Positions 4,899 through 6,638 of a stretch of DNA of 6,638 nt are shown here, one piece after another. Numbering within the stretch: position 1 is the stretch's first letter; every line of letters begins with the position of its first letter. Origin of the DNA: Burkholderiales bacterium. Lineage in GTDB: Bacteria; Pseudomonadota; Gammaproteobacteria; Burkholderiales; Usitatibacteraceae. The notes beneath the pieces were generated by a model. It made no database searches. It worked only from the letters and a program-made list of their open reading frames with translations, and was not told the DNA's origin. The DNA is taken from NCBI GenBank assembly GCA_014378085.1, contig JACMOJ010000445.1, positions 1-6,638 on the forward strand, written 5' to 3'. The position numbers were made by a program, and so were the translations under genes.

Positions 4899-6148
4899 GA
4901 TGGGCTTCCCGGCCATGGCAGAGCAACACTTGCAAGGTTGCGGCTGTCGAGCTTGGCGTAGATGAGTGTGGTGTTAAGCGAACGGTGACGCAGCACGTCG
5001 GCCACCTCCTTCAACGAGGAACCGCTGGCCAGTAACCGACTCGCCATCGTATGGCGCAGCAGATGGGAACCTGTGTAAGGAAGTCCGGCGCGTGCGTAGG
5101 CCTGGCGGATCGCCTTGCGAACAAGGTCGGGGCCAATGGGCTCGTCGCGTGGCGCGACGTGGCGCACGAATACATCCCGATTGCTGGTCTTGGGGCGCTC
5201 CTGTTGCAAATACGCGGCGATGGCCTCGCCGGTGGTCGCCGGCAGCGGCAGCAAGTAGTCCCGGCGGCCTTTGGTGTGACGTAACTTGATCGTTCCAGCG
5301 CGCCAGTCGATGTCATCGAGGCTGAGTCTGGCAACCTCGCCGCTGCGAAGACCGAGATCAAGGGCGCAACGGACGATGGCGTCGGCGCGCCGCATGCCGT
5401 GGCCTGGTTTGCCGAGCGAGTCGACTAGCTGTTCAACCTCCTTATCTGTTAGTGCCTTGGGTAGCGAGGCCATCTGCCAGTTGGCAGGATATGAAACGGC
5501 GCCGATCAGGCCGTGTGCAGCATCGCCGAGTGAAGCCCTGTAGCGGAAGTATCCGCGCAGGGCAGAGGTCACCGTTCCTGTACCCGCCGGCTTACTGTGG
5601 AGCTTGGCCTGCTGTGCGAAGAAGTGGCGCACATGCGCCGGTTTGATCGCAGAAATATCAACCGGACCATCACGAAACCGGCTCGTCAGCAACCGTCTTA
5701 CGATACGCAGGGCCAGGGTTCGCGTCCGCGAGGCCAGGCCACGCACCCGATCCATGTGCTCATCGTAGCGCCGCAGTTCCATATCTACGTGGGTCGTGCC
5801 CACGATCCGAGGCGCGACTGCGCCCCCGGCACGTAACACGACAAGCAGATGAACTAACGCGGCACGCAGACCGAGGCGATCTCGCCGTGGATGCCCGACG
5901 CAGTCGCAATGAGGAAGATGCTTGTCAAGAAATTCGGCAACAACTGCTTCGTTGATACCCCTTATCGGCAAATGCTGTCGGTAAAACCATTGGGCGAAGT
6001 GGGCGATGCGACCGATGCAACTGGCAATGTATTTGGCTGTGTAGCCGCGATCAAACAGGTACTGTTTGAATACATCGACGTACGGCAACAGCGGGCCTTC
6101 GGCAATCCGGGCCGTGACATAGTGTAGAGGTGGTATGGCTTTGCGCAT
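4895..6148 (-). CDS. ritA: RIT tyrosine recombinase, first gene (RitA)
   Basis: 417-residue tyrosine recombinase, the longest of the trio. Residues about 20-215 are a long N-terminal region with a core-binding domain, including HCDCVGHPRRDRLGLR (80-95), whose Cys-His pattern could bind metal (inference). The catalytic domain carries Arg268 (LGLRSGEVARL), Lys293 (HTKGRR), His362-x-x-Arg365 (SHLLRHTMAS), His388 (LRHRSL) and nucleophile Tyr397 (IYAKLD). The start ATG 6148 has AGGAG (6159-6155) six bases upstream, partly inside a small hairpin. It is the promoter-proximal gene of the trio, reading away from the right terminal repeat, and its stop overlaps the ritB start. A TTTACA within the inner repeat (6201-6196), 17 bases before TGCACT, is a weak promoter candidate that would let recombinase binding control its own expression. 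Confidence 0.93.
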   Translation of the reverse strand: MRKAIPPLHYVTARIAEGPLLPYVDVFKQYLFDRGYTAKYIASCIGRIAHFAQWFYRQHLPIRGINEAVVAEFLDKHLPHCDCVGHPRRDRLGLRAALVHLLVVLRAGGAVAPRIVGTTHVDMELRRYDEHMDRVRGLASRTRTLALRIVRRLLTSRFRDGPVDISAIKPAHVRHFFAQQAKLHSKPAGTGTVTSALRGYFRYRASLGDAAHGLIGAVSYPANWQMASLPKALTDKEVEQLVDSLGKPGHGMRRADAIVRCALDLGLRSGEVARLSLDDIDWRAGTIKLRHTKGRRDYLLPLPATTGEAIAAYLQQERPKTSNRDVFVRHVAPRDEPIGPDLVRKAIRQAYARAGLPYTGSHLLRHTMASRLLASGSSLKEVADVLRHRSLNTTLIYAKLDSRNLASVALPWPGSPS

Positions 6149-6149
6149 A

Positions 6150-6171
6150 GTGGTCTCCTGAAGTGGACCAC
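6150..6171 (-). promoter_or_regulatory. hairpin over the ritA ribosome-binding site
   Basis: In the ritA leader GTGGTC (6171-6166) pairs with GACCAC (6155-6150) around a 10-base loop. The AGGAG Shine-Dalgarno (6159-6155) lies in the loop with its last base in the stem, and the stem ends one base before the ATG. A structure here could limit ritA translation and, through the gene overlaps, the whole trio. The stem is short, so its effect is uncertain. Confidence 0.35.
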
Positions 6172-6190
6172 CAGTGCACTCGCTTGCAAA

Positions 6191-6292
6191 AACTATGTAA
6201 AGGTCCTGCTAGCCCTGACGACACTCACCAGAGGGGCGGCACTTCCAATTCCATGGCACCTATACATAGTTGCGATCTATACATAGGGGTCG
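6191..6292 (-). repeat. RIT right terminal inverted repeat
   Basis: Inverted counterpart of 2815-2916, same 102-bp length. Perfect match over the outer 38 bp (6255-6292) and inner 15 bp (6191-6205). CTATACATAG occurs at 6260-6269 and 6277-6286 with a 7-bp spacer, CTATGTAAAG at 6193-6202, and the outer hexamer is GGGTCG (6287-6292). The ritA leader begins just inside it. Confidence 0.92.
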
Positions 6293-6316
6293 AAACCAGA
6301 CTTTCACAGCGAGCCC
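6287..6316. repeat. degenerate palindrome at the right RIT boundary
   Basis: GGGTCG opens and GCGAGCCC closes a 30-bp imperfect palindrome that overlaps the element by its GGGTCG hexamer and points outward. CTTTCACAGCGAGCCC (6301-6316) resembles CTTTGCATAGCGACCC at the left end (2805-2820), but the half nearest the element has diverged. Confidence 0.5.
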
Positions 6317-6325
6317 TATTCGCCA

Positions 6326-6638
6326 TTAGCTCTTTACACAATCACCACGCCCCGCAACCCATGTCCATGGCACCGCAATAGCCACATATCGCGCACATTT
6401 GCCGATGGCTAGCATCAATAGCGTCAACCGTGGATTGATGCGCAGCCATCCTGCTGCGACGCACGGAGGGTCACCGATCAGCAGCACCCACAATAGCAAT
6501 AGCATCCATTCGCCGTAGCGCTGCAACCAAACGAGCGCTTTATTCTTTTCCGGCTTGGCAGGAAGAACGCGCCCGATACCGGAGTAAGTCCTGCCTCCTA
6601 GCGCATTGGCGACGGTGGCGAGGACGATGCATTGCCGA
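6326..6638 (-). CDS. yqaA: YqaA-family membrane protein (5' end beyond window)
   Basis: The - strand frame is open from the right edge to a TAA at 6328-6326. The visible protein reads ATVANALGGRTYSGIGRVLP, then WLQRYGEWMLLL, WVLLIGDPPCVAAGWLRINP and GKCARYVAIA, a YqaA (SNARE-associated/VTT superfamily) membrane protein with at least two hydrophobic segments. More of the N-terminal half is present than in the left fragment, and no break is visible inside the window. The usual Pro of the WxPxxGD motif (WVPLVGD in the other copy) is Leu here, and the C-terminus ends in a polar tail (RGDCVKS), so the end may have been altered by rearrangement close to the RIT boundary 34 bp away. Function of the family is unclear. 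Whether the gene is whole depends on sequence outside the window. Confidence 0.7.
   Translation of the reverse strand, partial: RQCIVLATVANALGGRTYSGIGRVLPAKPEKNKALVWLQRYGEWMLLLLWVLLIGDPPCVAAGWLRINPRLTLLMLAIGKCARYVAIAVPWTWVAGRGDCVKS

Larger units (their letters stand above)
2815..6292 (-). mobile_element. RIT (recombinase-in-trio) element, apparently complete
   Basis: 3,478 bp bounded by 102-bp imperfect inverted repeats and filled by three overlapping tyrosine recombinase genes read on the - strand (ritA, ritB, ritC). This gene order, the overlaps and the terminal repeats match the RIT elements known from Cupriavidus and many other bacteria, whose transposition mechanism is poorly understood. 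No cargo gene is present. All three catalytic centres and both ends look intact. There is no obvious target-site duplication. It lies between a decayed attC with a broken small ORF on the left and a yqaA-like gene on the right. Confidence 0.92.

Noticed and set aside
4572..4961. 129-residue + strand frame opposite the ritA/ritB junction
   Set aside because: It is antisense to well-supported recombinase genes, with no start signal or recognisable motif.

Overview
The window is an accessory island of a proteobacterium. The attC type, a YqaA-family membrane protein and the codon use suggest a gamma- or beta-proteobacterium, perhaps Xanthomonadaceae; no marker gene fixes the taxon. It holds a short stretch of decaying integron gene cassettes with no integrase in view, and directly beside it a complete RIT (recombinase-in-trio) element. 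Two diverged copies of a yqaA-type gene fragment flank the cassettes and the RIT element.

Layout. Positions 1-90 are the 3' end of an unidentified + strand gene. It is followed by a small DUF4279-type gene (165-566). Positions 626 to about 883 (- strand) are the 3' part of a yqaA-like gene. Its 5' part is gone, and the remnant is joined to the last 40 codons of a GNAT acetyltransferase cassette (875-997) that ends in an attC site (992-1051). A HigBA toxin-antitoxin cassette follows (1100-1770). The toxin gene is frameshifted by one extra copy of a 7-bp tandem repeat; the antitoxin is intact. A second attC (1715-1779) leads to an SDR oxidoreductase cassette (1802-2584) and a third, decayed attC (2607-2664). 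A small cassette-like reading frame starting at 2682 runs into the RIT element.

The RIT element (2815-6292, 3,478 bp) is bounded by imperfect terminal inverted repeats of 102 bp, perfect over the outer 38 bp and the inner 15 bp. It carries three overlapping tyrosine recombinase genes on the - strand, in the order ritA, ritB, ritC. All three keep the R-K-HxxR-H-Y catalytic residues, so the element looks intact. Each end is an organised array of decamers related to CTATGTATAG around a CGACCC hexamer, continued outward by a palindrome; these look like recombinase binding sites. To the right (6326-6638) a second yqaA-like gene runs off the window, about 80% identical to the left fragment by hand alignment.

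Functional reading: the cassettes bring an orphaned antitoxin, an oxidoreductase and remnants of other genes, while the RIT operon is the only evident active mobility module. The most notable points are the 7-bp slippage in higB, the organised RIT ends, the RIT element lodged beside a decayed attC, and the pair of diverged yqaA fragments around the island.
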